A stretch of 64,000 bases of DNA. Source: Mesoflavibacter sp. (GTDB lineage: Bacteria > Pseudomonadota > Alphaproteobacteria > UBA8366 > Aestuariispiraceae). The position numbers and the translations under genes are program-made. Positions within the stretch are counted from its first letter, which is position 1; the number at the start of each line of letters is the position of its first letter. The notes below the pieces were generated by a model. That model did not search any database. It had not been told where the DNA came from and saw only the letters and a program-made list of their open reading frames with translations. Shown here one piece after another: positions 10,780 through 20,739 of this stretch. The stretch covers positions 2,170,001 through 2,234,000 of the forward strand of contig CP051228.1 in the NCBI GenBank assembly GCA_017792345.1, read 5' to 3'.

Positions 10780-10808
10780 GCGGCGGTCCTCATATCCGGG
10801 GCCGCCGC
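10780..10808 (+). other. Hairpin in the tuf–rpsJ spacer
   Basis: GCGGCGG (10780–10786) pairs with CCGCCGC (10802–10808). It is not followed by a T run, so it is probably not a classical terminator; a second small CCCC/GGGG hairpin follows at 10816–10827. It could modulate read-through from the str genes into the S10 genes. Confidence 0.4.
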
Positions 10809-10874
10809 AATCCTTCCCCTAGCGGGGTGGCCGGAAATCGGCCCGAACGACGGGGATGACAGAGGGTGAACGGC

Positions 10875-11183
10875 ATGGAAAGCCAGAACATTCGCATCCG
10901 CCTGAAGGCGTTCGATCACCGGGTCCTCGACCAGTCGACCAAGGAGATCTGCAACACCGCGAAGCGGACCGGCGCGGAAGTCCGGGGACCGATCCCGCTT
11001 CCGACCCGCATTGAGAAGTTCACGGTGTTGCGCTCGCCGCACATCGATAAGAAGAGCCGTGAACAGTTCGAAGTCCGTACGCATAAGCGCGTTCTGGACA
11101 TCGTCGATCCGACTCCGCAGACGGTGGACGCGCTGATGAAGCTCGACCTCGCCGCCGGCGTTGATGTCGAGATCAAGCTCTGA
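10875..11183 (+). CDS. rpsJ: 30S ribosomal protein S10
   Basis: 102-residue protein of the 30S head that also acts as NusE in transcription antitermination. The ATG at 10875 gives [21 protein letters not shown], the usual alphaproteobacterial start, with a GAGGG sequence at good distance; a GTG three codons upstream is possible but less likely. Conserved [35 protein letters not shown] is present. First gene of the S10 operon; no strong promoter was found between it and tuf, so it is probably transcribed together with the str genes. Confidence 0.97.
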   Translation: MESQNIRIRLKAFDHRVLDQSTKEICNTAKRTGAEVRGPIPLPTRIEKFTVLRSPHIDKKSREQFEVRTHKRVLDIVDPTPQTVDALMKLDLAAGVDVEIKL

Positions 11184-11199
11184 CGCGGGGGTTGGACCG

Positions 11200-11994
11200 A
11201 TGAGAACCGGCGTTATCGCGAAGAAACTGGGCATGACCCGCATCTGGACCGATGAGGGCGTGCATGTGCCTGTCACCGTTCTGCAGATGGACGGTCTCCA
11301 GGTTACGGGTGTGCGCACCCAGGAAACGGACGGCTACACCGCGGTGCAGCTGGGCCTGGGCAAGCGTAAGGTGAAACATACCAGCAAGGCCATGCGCGGC
11401 CACTTCGCCAAGGCGAAGGTCGAGCCGAAGCGCAAGCTGGCGGAATTCCGGGTCGATCCGGACAATCTGCTGGCGGCCGGCGACGAACTGCAGGCGGATC
11501 ACTTTGTGACCGGCCAGTATGTCGACGCCACGGGCATCAGCATCGGTAAGGGCTTTGCCGGTGCGATGAAGCGGCACAATTTCGGCGGCCTGCGGGCCAG
11601 CCACGGCGTGTCGGTCTCGCACCGCGCGCATGGCTCGACCGGGCAGTGTCAGGACCCGGGCAAGGTGTTCAAGGGCAAGAAGATGGCCGGTCACATGGGC
11701 GCGTCCCAGGTGACGAAACAGAACCTGGAAGTCGTGTCGACCGATGTCGAGCGCGGCCTGATCCTGGTGAAGGGCGCCATCCCGGGTTCGAAGAACGCCT
11801 GGATCCTGCTGAAGGACGCCGTCAAGAAGGCGCTGCCGGAAGGCCTGCCGACCCCGGCTTCGCTGAAGCCGGCCAAATCGGACGAACAAGCGCCGGTCGA
11901 AGCCGCTGCCGAAGAGGCCGCCGCTGAAGCCACTGCCGCCGACGCGACGGAGGCCCCGGCCGCCGACGCTGACGGCGACAAGAACGACGCGTAA
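11200..11994 (+). CDS. rplC: 50S ribosomal protein L3 with acidic C-terminal tail
   Basis: 264-residue 23S rRNA binding protein that reaches toward the peptidyl transferase centre. The ATG at 11200 gives [16 protein letters not shown], the family start. The conserved [17 protein letters not shown] loop and the [10 protein letters not shown] segment are intact. L3 is normally about 210–220 residues; here roughly the last 40 residues form an Ala/Glu/Asp-rich tail that follows the normal end. Such tails are known in some alphaproteobacterial L3 proteins; the role is unknown. It lies 16 bases after rpsJ. Confidence 0.97.
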   Translation: MRTGVIAKKLGMTRIWTDEGVHVPVTVLQMDGLQVTGVRTQETDGYTAVQLGLGKRKVKHTSKAMRGHFAKAKVEPKRKLAEFRVDPDNLLAAGDELQADHFVTGQYVDATGISIGKGFAGAMKRHNFGGLRASHGVSVSHRAHGSTGQCQDPGKVFKGKKMAGHMGASQVTKQNLEVVSTDVERGLILVKGAIPGSKNAWILLKDAVKKALPEGLPTPASLKPAKSDEQAPVEAAAEEAAAEATAADATEAPAADADGDKNDA

Positions 11995-12007
11995 GAGGTA
12001 AGGCATT

Positions 12008-12628
12008 ATGAAAACCAAGATCCTCACGCTCGAAAACAAGGCCGCCGGCGACATCGACCTGAGCGATGACGTCTTCGGCCTGGAGCCGCGCAAGGACATC
12101 CTGGCGCGCATGGTCAATTACCAACTGGCGAAGCGCCGCGCGGGGACCCACAAGGTCAAGAACCGTGCCGAGATCAATGGCAATGGCCAGAAGATCTATC
12201 GCCAGAAGGGCACCGGCCGCGCCCGTCAGGGTAACGGTAAGGCGCCGCAGTTCCGTGGCGGCGGACGGGCTTTCGGTCCGACCCCGCGCGATCATGCGCA
12301 CGACCTGCCGAAGAAGGTTCGCGCCCTGGCGCTGAAGCACGCCCTGTCGTCCAAACTGGCCGACGGCAAGCTGATCGTCCTGGACGACGCCATTGCGACG
12401 GAAGCCAAGACGAAGGCCGTCAAGGCGCAGCTGACCGCGCTGGGCCTGGCCAATGCGCTGATCGTCGGCGGTGCCGAAGTGGACCGCAACTTCGCGCTGG
12501 CGGCTCGGAACATCCCGAATATCGATGTTCTGCCGACCCAGGGCGCCAATGTGTACGACATCCTGCGCCGCGACACGCTGGTTCTGACCAAGGCGGCCGT
12601 CGAAGGACTGGAGGCCCGGTTGAAATGA
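12008..12628 (+). CDS. rplD: 50S ribosomal protein L4
   Basis: 206-residue 23S rRNA domain I protein; in E. coli it also represses the S10 operon. The RNA-binding loop is seen as [43 protein letters not shown], and the C-terminal globular part as [32 protein letters not shown]. Length is normal. It starts 13 bases after rplC and its stop overlaps the rplW start by 4 bases (ATGA), which suggests translational coupling. Confidence 0.97.
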   Translation: MKTKILTLENKAAGDIDLSDDVFGLEPRKDILARMVNYQLAKRRAGTHKVKNRAEINGNGQKIYRQKGTGRARQGNGKAPQFRGGGRAFGPTPRDHAHDLPKKVRALALKHALSSKLADGKLIVLDDAIATEAKTKAVKAQLTALGLANALIVGGAEVDRNFALAARNIPNIDVLPTQGANVYDILRRDTLVLTKAAVEGLEARLK

Positions 12629-12948
12629 GCTGGAAATTTCTGAATAAGTCGACGCCCAGCATGGAGCGTATGTACGACGTCATCGTCGCCCCGGTGATTA
12701 CCGAGAAGGCAACGCTGGCCGGCGAACATAACGCCGTGGTCTTCAAGGTCGCGAAAGACGCGTCCAAGCCGGAGATCAAGGCTGCTGTCGAGAAGATCTT
12801 CGACGTGAAGGTGAAAGCCGTGAACACGTCGGTGGTGAAGGGCAAGACCAAGCGTTTCCGCGGCCGTATGGGCGTGCGTAGCGATTGGAAGAAAGCCGTC
12901 GTGAGCCTGGAAGAAGGGCATTCGATCGACGTCGGCGCCGGCGTCTGA
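12625..12948 (+). CDS. rplW: 50S ribosomal protein L23
   Basis: 107-residue protein at the nascent peptide exit, docking site for trigger factor and SRP. The family core starts at [16 protein letters not shown]; before it there are about 15 extra residues ([15 protein letters not shown]), a short N-terminal extension that is supported by the tight ATGA overlap with rplD. The later [32 protein letters not shown] segment is typical. An internal start at the later methionine cannot be excluded. Confidence 0.96.
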   Translation: MSWKFLNKSTPSMERMYDVIVAPVITEKATLAGEHNAVVFKVAKDASKPEIKAAVEKIFDVKVKAVNTSVVKGKTKRFRGRMGVRSDWKKAVVSLEEGHSIDVGAGV

Positions 12949-12990
12949 GCCGGACCGCGACCGATACGGGATCGATAGAGGAGTTAAGCC

Positions 12991-13821
12991 ATGGCGCTTA
13001 AGAGCTACAAGCCGATCACCCCGGGCCAGCGCGGCCTGGTCCTGGTCGACCGCTCGGACCTGCACAAGGGCGAGCCGGTCAAGTCCCTGACCGAGGGTCT
13101 GACCAAGAAGGGTGGCCGTAACAATACCGGTCGCATCACCCAGCGTCGCCGCGGCGGCGGGGCGAAGCGCCGTTACCGCGTCGTCGATTTCAAGCGCCTG
13201 AAGCGGGATATGTCCGCGACGGTTCAGCGCCTGGAATACGATCCGAACCGGACGGCCTTTATTGCGCTTATCGAATACGAAGACGGCGAGCTGAGCTACA
13301 TCCTGGCGCCGCAGCGTCTGAAAGCGGGCGACAAGGTCGAAGCCGGCCAGAAGGTCGACGTGAAGCCGGGCAATGCGATGCCGATGGCCAACATGCCGAT
13401 CGGGACCATCATCCACAATGTGGAGATGAAGCCGGGCAAGGGTGGTCAGATCGCCCGTTCCGCCGGGACTTATGCCCAGCTGGTCGGTCGCGATCAGGGC
13501 TATGCCCAGCTGAAGCTGTCGTCTGGCGAGTTGCGCGTCGTGCGGGCCGAATGTATTGCCACGGTCGGCGCGGTGTCGAACCCGGACCAGCAGAACATCA
13601 ACCTGGGTAAAGCGGGCCGTAGCCGCTACCTGGGCAAGCGTCCGTCGGTGCGCGGCGTGGTCATGAACCCGGTCGATCACCCGCATGGCGGTGGTGAAGG
13701 CCGGACCTCGGGCGGTCGCCATCCGGTGACGCCGTGGGGCAAGCCGACCAAGGGCAAGCGCACCCGTTCCAACAAGTCGACGGATAAGTACATCATCCGT
13801 CGCCGCCACGCGAAGAAGTAA
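12991..13821 (+). CDS. rplB: 50S ribosomal protein L2
   Basis: 276-residue core protein of the large subunit, needed for peptidyl transfer and subunit association. It begins [22 protein letters not shown] and contains the conserved [24 protein letters not shown] and the [26 protein letters not shown] segment with the functionally important histidine. Length is normal. It follows rplW after 42 bases with a GAGGAG ribosome site and precedes rpsS by 12 bases. Confidence 0.98.
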   Translation: MALKSYKPITPGQRGLVLVDRSDLHKGEPVKSLTEGLTKKGGRNNTGRITQRRRGGGAKRRYRVVDFKRLKRDMSATVQRLEYDPNRTAFIALIEYEDGELSYILAPQRLKAGDKVEAGQKVDVKPGNAMPMANMPIGTIIHNVEMKPGKGGQIARSAGTYAQLVGRDQGYAQLKLSSGELRVVRAECIATVGAVSNPDQQNINLGKAGRSRYLGKRPSVRGVVMNPVDHPHGGGEGRTSGGRHPVTPWGKPTKGKRTRSNKSTDKYIIRRRHAKK

Positions 13822-13833
13822 GGGTTAGAGACC

Positions 13834-14112
13834 ATGGCACGCTCTGTATGGAAAGGTCCCTTCGTGGAGCTCAGCCTTCTGAAGAAGGCGGAGAAGACCC
13901 GCGAATCCGGCCGCAAGGAGGTGATCAAGACCTGGTCCCGCCGGTCCACCATCCTGCCGCAGTTCGTCGGACTGACGTTCGGCGTCCACAACGGTCAGAA
14001 GTTCGTGCCGGTGATGGTCAACGAACAGATGATCGGCCACAAATTTGGCGAGTTCGCGCCGACCCGGACCTATTACGGTCACGCGGCCGATAAGAAGGCG
14101 AAGAGGAAGTAA
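13834..14112 (+). CDS. rpsS: 30S ribosomal protein S19
   Basis: 92-residue protein of the 30S head that contacts 23S rRNA and P-site tRNA. It begins [21 protein letters not shown] and contains [61 protein letters not shown], which is close to the family consensus. Length is normal. Only 2 bases separate its stop from the rplV start, so translation is probably coupled. Confidence 0.98.
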   Translation: MARSVWKGPFVELSLLKKAEKTRESGRKEVIKTWSRRSTILPQFVGLTFGVHNGQKFVPVMVNEQMIGHKFGEFAPTRTYYGHAADKKAKRK

Positions 14113-14114
14113 CG

Positions 14115-14495
14115 ATGGGTAAGGCGGCAAGAGAACGCACGCTGGCCGACACGGAAGCCCGCGCGGTCGTGAACGCGATCCGGGTCAGCCCGCAGAAGCT
14201 GAACCTGGTTGCGGCGATGATCCGCGGCAAGGCTGTCGGCGCGGCGCTGAACGACCTGACCTTCAGCCGTCGTCGGATCTCCGACACGGTGAAGAAGGCG
14301 CTGGAATCGGCGGTGGCGAACGCTGAAAACAATCATCAGCTCGACGTCGACCGGCTCTACGTCAAGGAAGCCTATGTCGGGAAGGCCTTCGTCATGAAGC
14401 GTTTCCGTCCGCGTGCCCGTGGCCGCGTCGGCAAGATCCAGAAGCCGTTCTCGAACCTGACCATCGTCGTCCGCGAGCGCGAGGAGACCGAATAA
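14115..14495 (+). CDS. rplV: 50S ribosomal protein L22
   Basis: 126-residue exit-tunnel protein. The family core is visible as [52 protein letters not shown], and the tunnel-lining loop as [34 protein letters not shown]. Slightly longer than the E. coli protein (110) because of a short N-terminal extension, which is common in alphaproteobacteria. Its stop codon shares one base with the rpsC start (TAATG). Confidence 0.97.
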   Translation: MGKAARERTLADTEARAVVNAIRVSPQKLNLVAAMIRGKAVGAALNDLTFSRRRISDTVKKALESAVANAENNHQLDVDRLYVKEAYVGKAFVMKRFRPRARGRVGKIQKPFSNLTIVVREREETE

Positions 14496-15205
14496 TGGGC
14501 CAGAAAATCAATCCGATCGGCCTGCGCGTCGGCATCAACCGGACCTGGGATTCCCGTTGGTTCGCCGGTAAGAACTACGCCGATCTGCTGCACAAGGACG
14601 TGGCCATGCGGGAATACCTGCAGGACCGTCTGAAGGCCGCCGGTATCAGCCGCGTCGTCATCGAACGTCCGGCCGGTCGCGCCCGCGTCACGATCCACAC
14701 CGCCCGTCCGGGCGTGGTGATCGGCCGCAAGGGTCAGGATATCGAAAAGCTGCGTCGCGATCTGTCGACGAAGTTCGGTGGCGACGTCGCCCTGAACATC
14801 GTTGAGATCCGCAAGCCGGAACTGGACGCCAAGCTGGTCGCCGAGAATATCGCGCAGCAGCTGGAGCGCCGCGTCGCGTTCCGCCGCGCCATGAAGCGTG
14901 CGGTTCAGAACGCCATGCGTATGGGCGCCGAAGGCATCCGTATCAATTGCGGCGGCCGTCTGGGCGGCGCGGAAATCGCGCGCACGGAATGGTACCGCGA
15001 AGGCCGCGTGCCGCTGCATACGCTGCGCGCCGACATCGACTACGGTACGGCCGAAGCCGAAACCACCTACGGCATCTGCGGCGTGAAGGTCTGGATCTTC
15101 AAAGGCGAGATCATGGCCCACGACCCCTATGCCCAGGACAAGCGTACGGCCGACCAGCAGGGCAGCGCGTCCTCGACGGGCGGCTCCGGCGGCGGAAACC
15201 GCTAA
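14495..15205 (+). CDS. rpsC: 30S ribosomal protein S3
   Basis: 236-residue protein at the mRNA entry tunnel. It starts [35 protein letters not shown]. The N-terminal KH domain shows [17 protein letters not shown] (GxxG loop, about residue 70), and the C-terminal domain contains [44 protein letters not shown] Gly/Ser-rich tail ends the protein. It overlaps rplV by one base and is 72 bases before rplP. Confidence 0.98.
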   Translation: MGQKINPIGLRVGINRTWDSRWFAGKNYADLLHKDVAMREYLQDRLKAAGISRVVIERPAGRARVTIHTARPGVVIGRKGQDIEKLRRDLSTKFGGDVALNIVEIRKPELDAKLVAENIAQQLERRVAFRRAMKRAVQNAMRMGAEGIRINCGGRLGGAEIARTEWYREGRVPLHTLRADIDYGTAEAETTYGICGVKVWIFKGEIMAHDPYAQDKRTADQQGSASSTGGSGGGNR

Positions 15206-15277
15206 GTCGGGTTTGTAAGGAACGAAGGGTTTACGCGGCGCTGATCGCCGCAAACCGAGAGAAAACGGGTTAGAACG

Positions 15278-15691
15278 ATGCTGTCACCGAAGCGCACGAA
15301 ATTCCGCAAGCAGCACAAGGGCCGGATCCATGGCAATGCCAAGGGCGGCACGGCGCTGAACTTCGGCTCCATCGGCCTCAAGGCCATGGAACCGGGCCGG
15401 GTCACGGCTCGCCAGATCGAAGCGGCCCGCCGTGCGCTGGTGCGTCGCATCCGGCGTCAGGGCAAGGTCTGGATCCGGATCTTCCCGGATGTTCCGGTCT
15501 CGGCCAAGCCGGCGGAAGTCCGCATGGGTAAAGGTAAGGGTTCTCCGGAATTCTGGGCCTGCCGTGTGAAGCCGGGCCGTATGATGTTCGAAATGGACGG
15601 TGTGCCGAACGACGTCGCCACCGAAGCTTTCGAGCTGGCGGCGGCCAAAATGCCGATCAAGTGCAAGATCGTCACCCGCATTGGTGCGTAA
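15278..15691 (+). CDS. rplP: 50S ribosomal protein L16
   Basis: 137-residue protein of the A-site/central protuberance region. It begins [24 protein letters not shown] and contains the conserved [47 protein letters not shown]; length is normal. The 72-base gap upstream to rpsC is the widest in this part of the operon but shows no promoter or terminator. rpmC follows after 12 bases. Confidence 0.98.
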   Translation: MLSPKRTKFRKQHKGRIHGNAKGGTALNFGSIGLKAMEPGRVTARQIEAARRALVRRIRRQGKVWIRIFPDVPVSAKPAEVRMGKGKGSPEFWACRVKPGRMMFEMDGVPNDVATEAFELAAAKMPIKCKIVTRIGA

Positions 15692-15703
15692 GGAAGCGAA
15701 GCC

Positions 15704-15916
15704 ATGACTAAGATCGCCGATCTGCGTCCGAAGACGGACGACGAATTGAAAGACCAGCTCGCCGAGTTGCAGAAGGAGCAGTTCAATCTGCGCTTCCAGG
15801 CTGCGTCCGGCCAGTTGGAAGATACCGCACGCGTTCGTACGGTGCGCCGCGACATCGCGCGCATCAAGACGCTGCTGAACGATCGTCGGGGCCCTGCCTC
15901 GGCGGCCACGGCCTGA
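15704..15916 (+). CDS. rpmC: 50S ribosomal protein L29
   Basis: 70-residue two-helix protein near the exit tunnel and part of the trigger factor/SRP docking site. The pattern [55 protein letters not shown] matches the family (LRxxS/TxEEL, FNLRFQ, [12 protein letters not shown]). Length is normal. It lies 12 bases after rplP and 28 before rpsQ. Confidence 0.96.
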   Translation: MTKIADLRPKTDDELKDQLAELQKEQFNLRFQAASGQLEDTARVRTVRRDIARIKTLLNDRRGPASAATA

Positions 15917-15944
15917 TCCGGCCGCGCATTAGGAGGTTCGGATA

Positions 15945-16184
15945 ATGCCGAAACGCATTCTGCAGGGGACGGTGGTCTCCAACGCGACTGACAAGACCAT
16001 TGTGGTCAAGGTCGAACGCCGGGTAAAACACCCGGTCTTCGGTAAGTTCGTGCGCCTGTCGAAGAAATTCATGGCGCATGACGAAAGCAACTCGGCGCAG
16101 GTCGGTGATACCGTCCGCATCCGCGAGTGCCGCCCGATTTCCAAGCGTAAGTCTTGGGAATTGGTCACCGGCGCGGACGCTTAA
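15945..16184 (+). CDS. rpsQ: 30S ribosomal protein S17
   Basis: 79-residue OB-fold protein that binds 16S rRNA early in assembly. [74 protein letters not shown] matches the family closely. AGGAGG lies upstream of the ATG. It is the last gene of the classical S10 operon; 28 bases separate it from rplN with no terminator, so S10 and spc genes appear continuous. Confidence 0.98.
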   Translation: MPKRILQGTVVSNATDKTIVVKVERRVKHPVFGKFVRLSKKFMAHDESNSAQVGDTVRIRECRPISKRKSWELVTGADA

Positions 16185-16212
16185 CGCCACAGCCTGATCG
16201 GGAGTAGGTGCA

Positions 16213-16581
16213 ATGATCCAGATGCAAACCACCCTCGATGTCGCGGACAATTCCGGGGCCCGGAAAGTCCAGTGCATCAAGGTTCTCGGCGGTTCCAAGC
16301 GCCGGTTCGCGTCGGTGGGCGACATCATCGTCGTCTCCGTCAAGGAAGCCATTCCGCGTGGCCGCGTGAAGAAGGGCGCCGTTCATCGCGCCGTCATCGT
16401 GCGGACCGCGAAAGAGATCGCCCGTCCGGACGGTTCGACGATTAAGTTCGACACGAACGCCGCCGTGCTGATCAACAAACAGAAAGAGCCGATCGGCACC
16501 CGTATTTTCGGCCCGGTCGTGCGTGAGCTGCGTGCGAAGCAGTTCATGAAAATCGTGTCTTTGGCGCCGGAGGTGATCTGA
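16213..16581 (+). CDS. rplN: 50S ribosomal protein L14
   Basis: 122-residue intersubunit bridge protein. [55 protein letters not shown] is a textbook match, and the C-terminal [28 protein letters not shown] is complete. Length is exactly usual. It is the first gene of the spc block and is followed after 2 bases by rplX. Confidence 0.98.
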   Translation: MIQMQTTLDVADNSGARKVQCIKVLGGSKRRFASVGDIIVVSVKEAIPRGRVKKGAVHRAVIVRTAKEIARPDGSTIKFDTNAAVLINKQKEPIGTRIFGPVVRELRAKQFMKIVSLAPEVI

Positions 16582-16583
16582 TC

Positions 16584-16901
16584 ATGGCTGCGAAGATCAA
16601 AAAGGGCGACACCGTCGTGGTCCTTACCGGCCGCGACAAGGGCAAAGAAGGCGAAGTGCTGAAGGTCCTCCCGAAGGAAGGCCGTGCACTGGTCCAGGGC
16701 GTGAATATGGTCAAGCGCCATACGCGTCCGACGCAAGCTTCCACCGGCGGCATCGTCGACAAGGAAGCGTCGATCGCGTTGTCGAACATCGCGATCAAGG
16801 ATCCGAAGAACGGTCAACCGACCCGCGTCGGATTCAAGGTTCTCGAGGACGGTCGCAAGGTGCGTGTCGCCAAGCGGTCCGGCGAAATCATCGACGCCTG
16901 A
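16584..16901 (+). CDS. rplX: 50S ribosomal protein L24
   Basis: 105-residue early-assembly protein of the large subunit. The KOW motif is seen at the start: [48 protein letters not shown], followed by [47 protein letters not shown]. Length is normal. It begins 2 bases after the rplN stop. Confidence 0.98.
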   Translation: MAAKIKKGDTVVVLTGRDKGKEGEVLKVLPKEGRALVQGVNMVKRHTRPTQASTGGIVDKEASIALSNIAIKDPKNGQPTRVGFKVLEDGRKVRVAKRSGEIIDA

Positions 16902-16938
16902 TGTGGGCGACGGTTTAAGAAGGTAAGGGATACGAGCG

Positions 16939-17496
16939 ATGGCTGAAGATCGTTACGTCCCGCGGCTCAAGAAGCTCTACGACGACAAGGTCAAGAGCGA
17001 ATTGCTGCAGGAATTCGGGTATGACAACCCGCTGCAGGTGCCGCGGCTGGACAAGATCGTCATCAACATGGGCGTCGGCGAAGCGGTTGCAGACCGTAAA
17101 AAACTGACCAACGCCATGGCTGAATTGGCGCGGATCACCGGGCAAAAGCCGGTGGCCACGAAAGCGAAGAAGTCTGTTGCCAGCTTCAAGATCCGCGACA
17201 ACATGGCGATCGGCTGCAAGGTGACCTTGCGCCGTGAGCGCATGTGGGAATTCCTGGATCGTCTGATCAATATCGCGCTGCCGCGCGTCCGCGACTTCCG
17301 CGGCGTGAACAGCAAGAGCTTCGACGGGTATGGCAACTATGCCATGGGTCTGAAAGAACAGATCGTTTTCCCGGAGATCGAATACGATCAGATCGACGAA
17401 CTGCGTGGCATGGACATCGTGATCTGCACGACGGCTGGAACGAATGAGGAGGCCAAGAGCCTGCTCACCAAGTTCAACATGCCGTTCCAGGCCTAA
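16939..17496 (+). CDS. rplE: 50S ribosomal protein L5
   Basis: 185-residue 5S rRNA binding protein of the central protuberance. Features include [83 protein letters not shown] and the C-terminal [18 protein letters not shown]. Length is normal (about 180). It lies 37 bases after rplX. Confidence 0.98.
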   Translation: MAEDRYVPRLKKLYDDKVKSELLQEFGYDNPLQVPRLDKIVINMGVGEAVADRKKLTNAMAELARITGQKPVATKAKKSVASFKIRDNMAIGCKVTLRRERMWEFLDRLINIALPRVRDFRGVNSKSFDGYGNYAMGLKEQIVFPEIEYDQIDELRGMDIVICTTAGTNEEAKSLLTKFNMPFQA

Positions 17497-17515
17497 GGCG
17501 GAGGAATGACGAGAC

Positions 17516-17821
17516 ATGGCTAAGAAAAGCGCCATCGAAAAGAACGAACACCGCCGGAAGCTGGCCAAACGCTACGCGAAGAAGCGTGCGGCCCTGAAGG
17601 CGCTGATTCACGACCGCGAACTGCCGCCGGAAGACCGCTTCTCTGCGGTGATGAAGCTGGACGCTCTGCCGAAGAACGCCAGCCCGATCCGCGTGCGCAA
17701 CCGGTGCCAGGTCACCGGTCGCCCGCGTGCGTTCTACCGCAAGTTCCGTATCTCCCGTATCGCGCTGCGTGACATGGCCTCTCTTGGCCTGGTCCCCGGC
17801 GTGGTCAAGTCGAGCTGGTGA
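17516..17821 (+). CDS. rpsN: 30S ribosomal protein S14 (zinc-free form)
   Basis: 101-residue 30S head protein. It begins [31 protein letters not shown] and ends with [33 protein letters not shown]. The length and the absence of the paired CxxC motifs show that it is the long, zinc-independent type usual in proteobacteria. Only one cysteine (NRCQVTGR) is present. It sits 19 bases after rplE and 13 before rpsH. Confidence 0.98.
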   Translation: MAKKSAIEKNEHRRKLAKRYAKKRAALKALIHDRELPPEDRFSAVMKLDALPKNASPIRVRNRCQVTGRPRAFYRKFRISRIALRDMASLGLVPGVVKSSW

Positions 17822-17834
17822 GGAGGATCCAATC

Positions 17835-18233
17835 ATGGCGATGAGCGATCCGCTCGGCGATATGCTGACCCGTATTCGCAACGGCCAACACGCCCGCAAG
17901 GCGGTGGTGCCGGTGCCGGCGTCCAAAATGCGTGCCCGCGTTCTGGACGTGCTGCAGCGCGAAGGGTTCATCCGCGGCTACTCCGAGACGGAACTCCGTC
18001 CGGGCGTCCGTGAGCTGTCCGTCGAACTGAAGTACCACGATGGCGAACCTGCCATCCGTGAAATGATGCGCGTCTCGAAGCCGGGCCGCCGCGTCTATTC
18101 GAAAATCAAGGATCTGCCCCGTTTCTACAACGGCCTGGGCATTCAGATTCTCAGCACCCCGCAGGGTGTGATGTCTGATGCCGAAGCCCGCGAAGCGAAT
18201 GTCGGCGGCGAGATCCTGTGCCGCGTCTTCTAA
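17835..18233 (+). CDS. rpsH: 30S ribosomal protein S8
   Basis: 132-residue 16S rRNA central-domain protein; in E. coli it represses the spc operon. The ATG at 17835 has AGGAGG upstream and gives MAMSDPLGDMLTRIRNGQHARK, the usual start; the frame is open upstream but without family similarity. The C-terminal LGIQILSTPQGVMSDAEAREANVGGEILCRVF is complete. Length is normal. Confidence 0.98.
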   Translation: MAMSDPLGDMLTRIRNGQHARKAVVPVPASKMRARVLDVLQREGFIRGYSETELRPGVRELSVELKYHDGEPAIREMMRVSKPGRRVYSKIKDLPRFYNGLGIQILSTPQGVMSDAEAREANVGGEILCRVF

Positions 18234-18249
18234 CCGGGAGGATCGAACG

Positions 18250-18789
18250 ATGTCACGAGTAGGTGTCTATCCGGTCGCGATCCCCACTGGCGTCGATGTT
18301 TCGATTGCCGACGGTGCGGTGAAGGCCAAGGGCAAGAACGGCGAACAGATCGTCAAGATTCTCGACAATGTCGAGGTCACGATCGAAGACAACGCGGTCA
18401 AGGTGACGCCGGTCAAAATGACCAAGCGTGCCCGTCAGGCATGGGGTACGACCCGTGCGCTGATCGCGAACGCGGTCCAGGGTGCGAACGAAGGCTTCGT
18501 CCGCCGGCTGGAAGTGAACGGCGTTGGTTACCGCGCGCAGGTCCAGGGCTCGACCCTGAAGCTGGCGCTCGGTTTCAGCCACGACGTGAACTATCCGATC
18601 CCGTCGGATCTGAAGATCGAGATCGAAGGCGACCGTAACAACATCATCGCGATCTCCGGCGCCTCGAAGCAGCGCGTCGGCCAGGTGGCGAGCGAAATTC
18701 GCGCCTTCCGTCCGCCGGAGCCTTACAAAGGCAAAGGTGTGAAATACGCGGAGGAAACCATCCTCCGTAAGGAAGGCAAGAAGAAGTAA
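18250..18789 (+). CDS. rplF: 50S ribosomal protein L6
   Basis: 179-residue protein near the factor-binding site. The ATG at 18250, preceded by GGGAGG, gives MSRVGVYPVAIPTGVDVSIADGAVKAKGKNGEQ. The two repeated L6 domains are seen, the second ending in the conserved GASKQRVGQVASEIRAFRPPEPYKGKGVKYAEETILRKEGKK. Length is normal. Confidence 0.98.
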   Translation: MSRVGVYPVAIPTGVDVSIADGAVKAKGKNGEQIVKILDNVEVTIEDNAVKVTPVKMTKRARQAWGTTRALIANAVQGANEGFVRRLEVNGVGYRAQVQGSTLKLALGFSHDVNYPIPSDLKIEIEGDRNNIIAISGASKQRVGQVASEIRAFRPPEPYKGKGVKYAEETILRKEGKKK

Positions 18790-18801
18790 GGAACCGGACA
18801 G

Positions 18802-19164
18802 ATGCTCAAGACGAAAGATCTTTTCGCGCGTCGCAAGGAGCGGACCCGGTTCAAGGTCCGCAAACTGTCGAATGGCCGTCCGCGCCTGTCGGTGTTCCGG
18901 TCGTCCAAGCAGATCTATGCCCAGATCATCGACGATCGGGCCGGCCGCACGCTGGCAGCCGCCTCGTCGGTCGACAAGGACCTGAAAGGCAAGCTGAAGA
19001 CGGGTGCCACGGTGGAAGCCGCGGTCGAAGTCGGCAAGCTGCTGGCCGCTCGGGCGAAGGATGCCGGTGTCGAGACAGTCGTCTTCGACCGCGGCGGGTA
19101 CAAATTTCATGGCCGGGTGAAGGCGCTGGCGGATGCCGCGCGTGAATCCGGTCTGAATTTCTAA
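18802..19164 (+). CDS. rplR: 50S ribosomal protein L18
   Basis: 120-residue 5S rRNA binding protein. It contains [47 protein letters not shown] and the C-terminal [28 protein letters not shown], both close to family consensus. Length is normal (about 118). It lies 12 bases after rplF and 16 before rpsE. Confidence 0.98.
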   Translation: MLKTKDLFARRKERTRFKVRKLSNGRPRLSVFRSSKQIYAQIIDDRAGRTLAAASSVDKDLKGKLKTGATVEAAVEVGKLLAARAKDAGVETVVFDRGGYKFHGRVKALADAARESGLNF

Positions 19165-19180
19165 GTCGGGAGCCGTTGAT

Positions 19181-19795
19181 ATGGCACAAGGACCCAGAGA
19201 AGACCGGGGCGGCCGTGGCCGCGGGCGTGATCGCGACAATCGCGACAACCGCGACAGCAACGAACCGGAACTGACCGAAAAGCTGGTCGCGATCAATCGC
19301 GTCGCCAAGGTCGTTAAGGGTGGCCGTCGCTTCGGTTTCGCGGCGTTGGTAATCGTCGGTGACGGTCGTGGCCGCGTCGGCTTCGGATCGGGCAAGGCGC
19401 GTGAAGTGCCGGAAGCCATCCGCAAGGCGACGGACCAGGCCCGCAAGACGATGATCCGCGTCCCGCTGCGCGAAGGCCGCACGCTGCACCATGACATTCG
19501 CGGCCGCTTCGGCGCCGGTAAGGTCATGATGCGTGCCGCCCCTCCGGGCACGGGTATCATCGCGGGCGGTCCGACCCGTGCGGTGTTCGAGGCGCTGGGC
19601 GTCCAGGACGTCGTCGCGAAGTCGGTCGGCACGTCGAACCCGTACAACATGATCAAAGCCGCGTTCGACGGCCTGAAGAACAGCAACTCGCCGCGCATGG
19701 TCGCGACGCGTCGCGGTCTGAAGGTTGCCGAGCTGGTCGGTCGCCGCGATGACGGCGTCGACAACAGCGCCCAGGAGGCCCTGAGCAATGGCTGA
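19181..19795 (+). CDS. rpsE: 30S ribosomal protein S5
   Basis: 204-residue decoding-fidelity protein. The S5 core is clear: [49 protein letters not shown], then [46 protein letters not shown]. It is about 35 residues longer than the E. coli protein because of an N-terminal Arg/Asp/Gly-rich tail (about residues 1–30, with repeated RDN), and it has a short C-terminal extension. Both are known among alphaproteobacteria. It overlaps rpmD by 8 bases. Confidence 0.98.
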   Translation: MAQGPREDRGGRGRGRDRDNRDNRDSNEPELTEKLVAINRVAKVVKGGRRFGFAALVIVGDGRGRVGFGSGKAREVPEAIRKATDQARKTMIRVPLREGRTLHHDIRGRFGAGKVMMRAAPPGTGIIAGGPTRAVFEALGVQDVVAKSVGTSNPYNMIKAAFDGLKNSNSPRMVATRRGLKVAELVGRRDDGVDNSAQEALSNG

Positions 19796-19982
19796 TAAGA
19801 AAACCGTCACCATTCGGCAGACCGGTAGCCCGATCCGCCGCCCGAAAGAACAGCGCGATACGCTGATCGGTCTGGGTTTGAACAAGATGGGCCGGGTCCG
19901 CACGCTGGAAGATACCCCGGCGGTTCGCGGGATGATCCGCAAGGTCCATCACATGGTGGAAATCGTCGAGGAGTCGAAGTAA
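19788..19982 (+). CDS. rpmD: 50S ribosomal protein L30
   Basis: 64-residue protein. [59 protein letters not shown] matches the family (the RxxxxRxTLxGLGLxKxxRxxxLxDTP pattern). The ATG lies inside the last codons of rpsE, so translation is likely coupled. 56 bases separate its stop from rplO. Confidence 0.97.
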   Translation: MADKKTVTIRQTGSPIRRPKEQRDTLIGLGLNKMGRVRTLEDTPAVRGMIRKVHHMVEIVEESK

Positions 19983-20038
19983 CCGCGGCTTAAGCCGGCG
20001 GCCTTCCCGCTTCTCTCAATCGTTTGAGGATGAGTGCT

Positions 20039-20578
20039 ATGAAACTCAACGAACTCGCCGACAAAGACGGTGCCCGGAAGGATCGCACCCGAGTCGGCCG
20101 TGGTGCCGGATCCGGCAAAGGCAAGACCGGCGGCCGCGGCGTGAAAGGTCAGAAGTCGCGGACGGGCGTGTCGATCGCGGGCTTCGAAGGCGGTCAAATG
20201 CCGCTGTACCGCCGCCTGCCGAAGCGCGGCTTCAATAACCCGACCCGCAAGGACTTCGTCGAGGTCAATCTGGGCCGTGTCCAGAAAGCGATCGACGCGA
20301 AGAAGCTGGACGCCGGTAAGCCGGTCGACGGCGAGGCCCTGGTGGCCGCGGGCGTGATCAGCCGGGTGCGCGACGGTGTGCGCCTGCTGGCCAAGGGCGA
20401 GCTGTCCGCCAAGGTTGCCTTCTCGGTCGCCGGCGCCTCCAAGGCTGCCGTCGAAGCCGTTGAGAAGGCCGGCGGTTCGGTGACCCTGCCGGCACCGGTC
20501 GAAAAGGTCGAAGGCAAGCGCGTCGCCCGCCGCAAGGAAGCGGCCGCGAAGCGTGCCGCCCGCCTGGCCGGCGAGTAA
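20039..20578 (+). CDS. rplO: 50S ribosomal protein L15
   Basis: 179-residue late-assembly protein. The ATG at 20039, preceded by GAGGATGAG, gives [44 protein letters not shown]; the in-frame ATG five codons upstream is less well placed. The [15 protein letters not shown] motif is present. The C-terminal tail is extended by a Lys/Arg/Ala-rich segment compared with E. coli (144 residues). A strong hairpin with T run lies between this gene and secY. Confidence 0.97.
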   Translation: MKLNELADKDGARKDRTRVGRGAGSGKGKTGGRGVKGQKSRTGVSIAGFEGGQMPLYRRLPKRGFNNPTRKDFVEVNLGRVQKAIDAKKLDAGKPVDGEALVAAGVISRVRDGVRLLAKGELSAKVAFSVAGASKAAVEAVEKAGGSVTLPAPVEKVEGKRVARRKEAAAKRAARLAGE

Positions 20579-20613
20579 TCGCGTGACCGGCCGGAACGGG
20601 TCGGAGAGTTAAG

Positions 20614-20668
20614 CGCGCGGGTAGGGGCGACAGGCGACATTCTGTCCTTTCGCCCCTCCCGCGCGTTT
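20614..20668 (+). terminator. Terminator-like hairpin between rplO and secY
   Basis: CGCGCGGG (20614–20621) pairs with CCCGCGCG (20658–20665); inside it AGGGGCGA pairs with TCGCCCCT, and ACAG with CTGT. Three T follow. The stem is very strong but the T tract is short, so partial termination (attenuation) between the ribosomal-protein genes and secY-adk is more likely than a full stop. Confidence 0.65.
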
Positions 20669-20739
20669 CCTATATAACACCAACCTTGATAGATCGGCCG
20701 GGCAGCTTTCCAGCCTGGCCCTGAGGACAGGACGGACCC

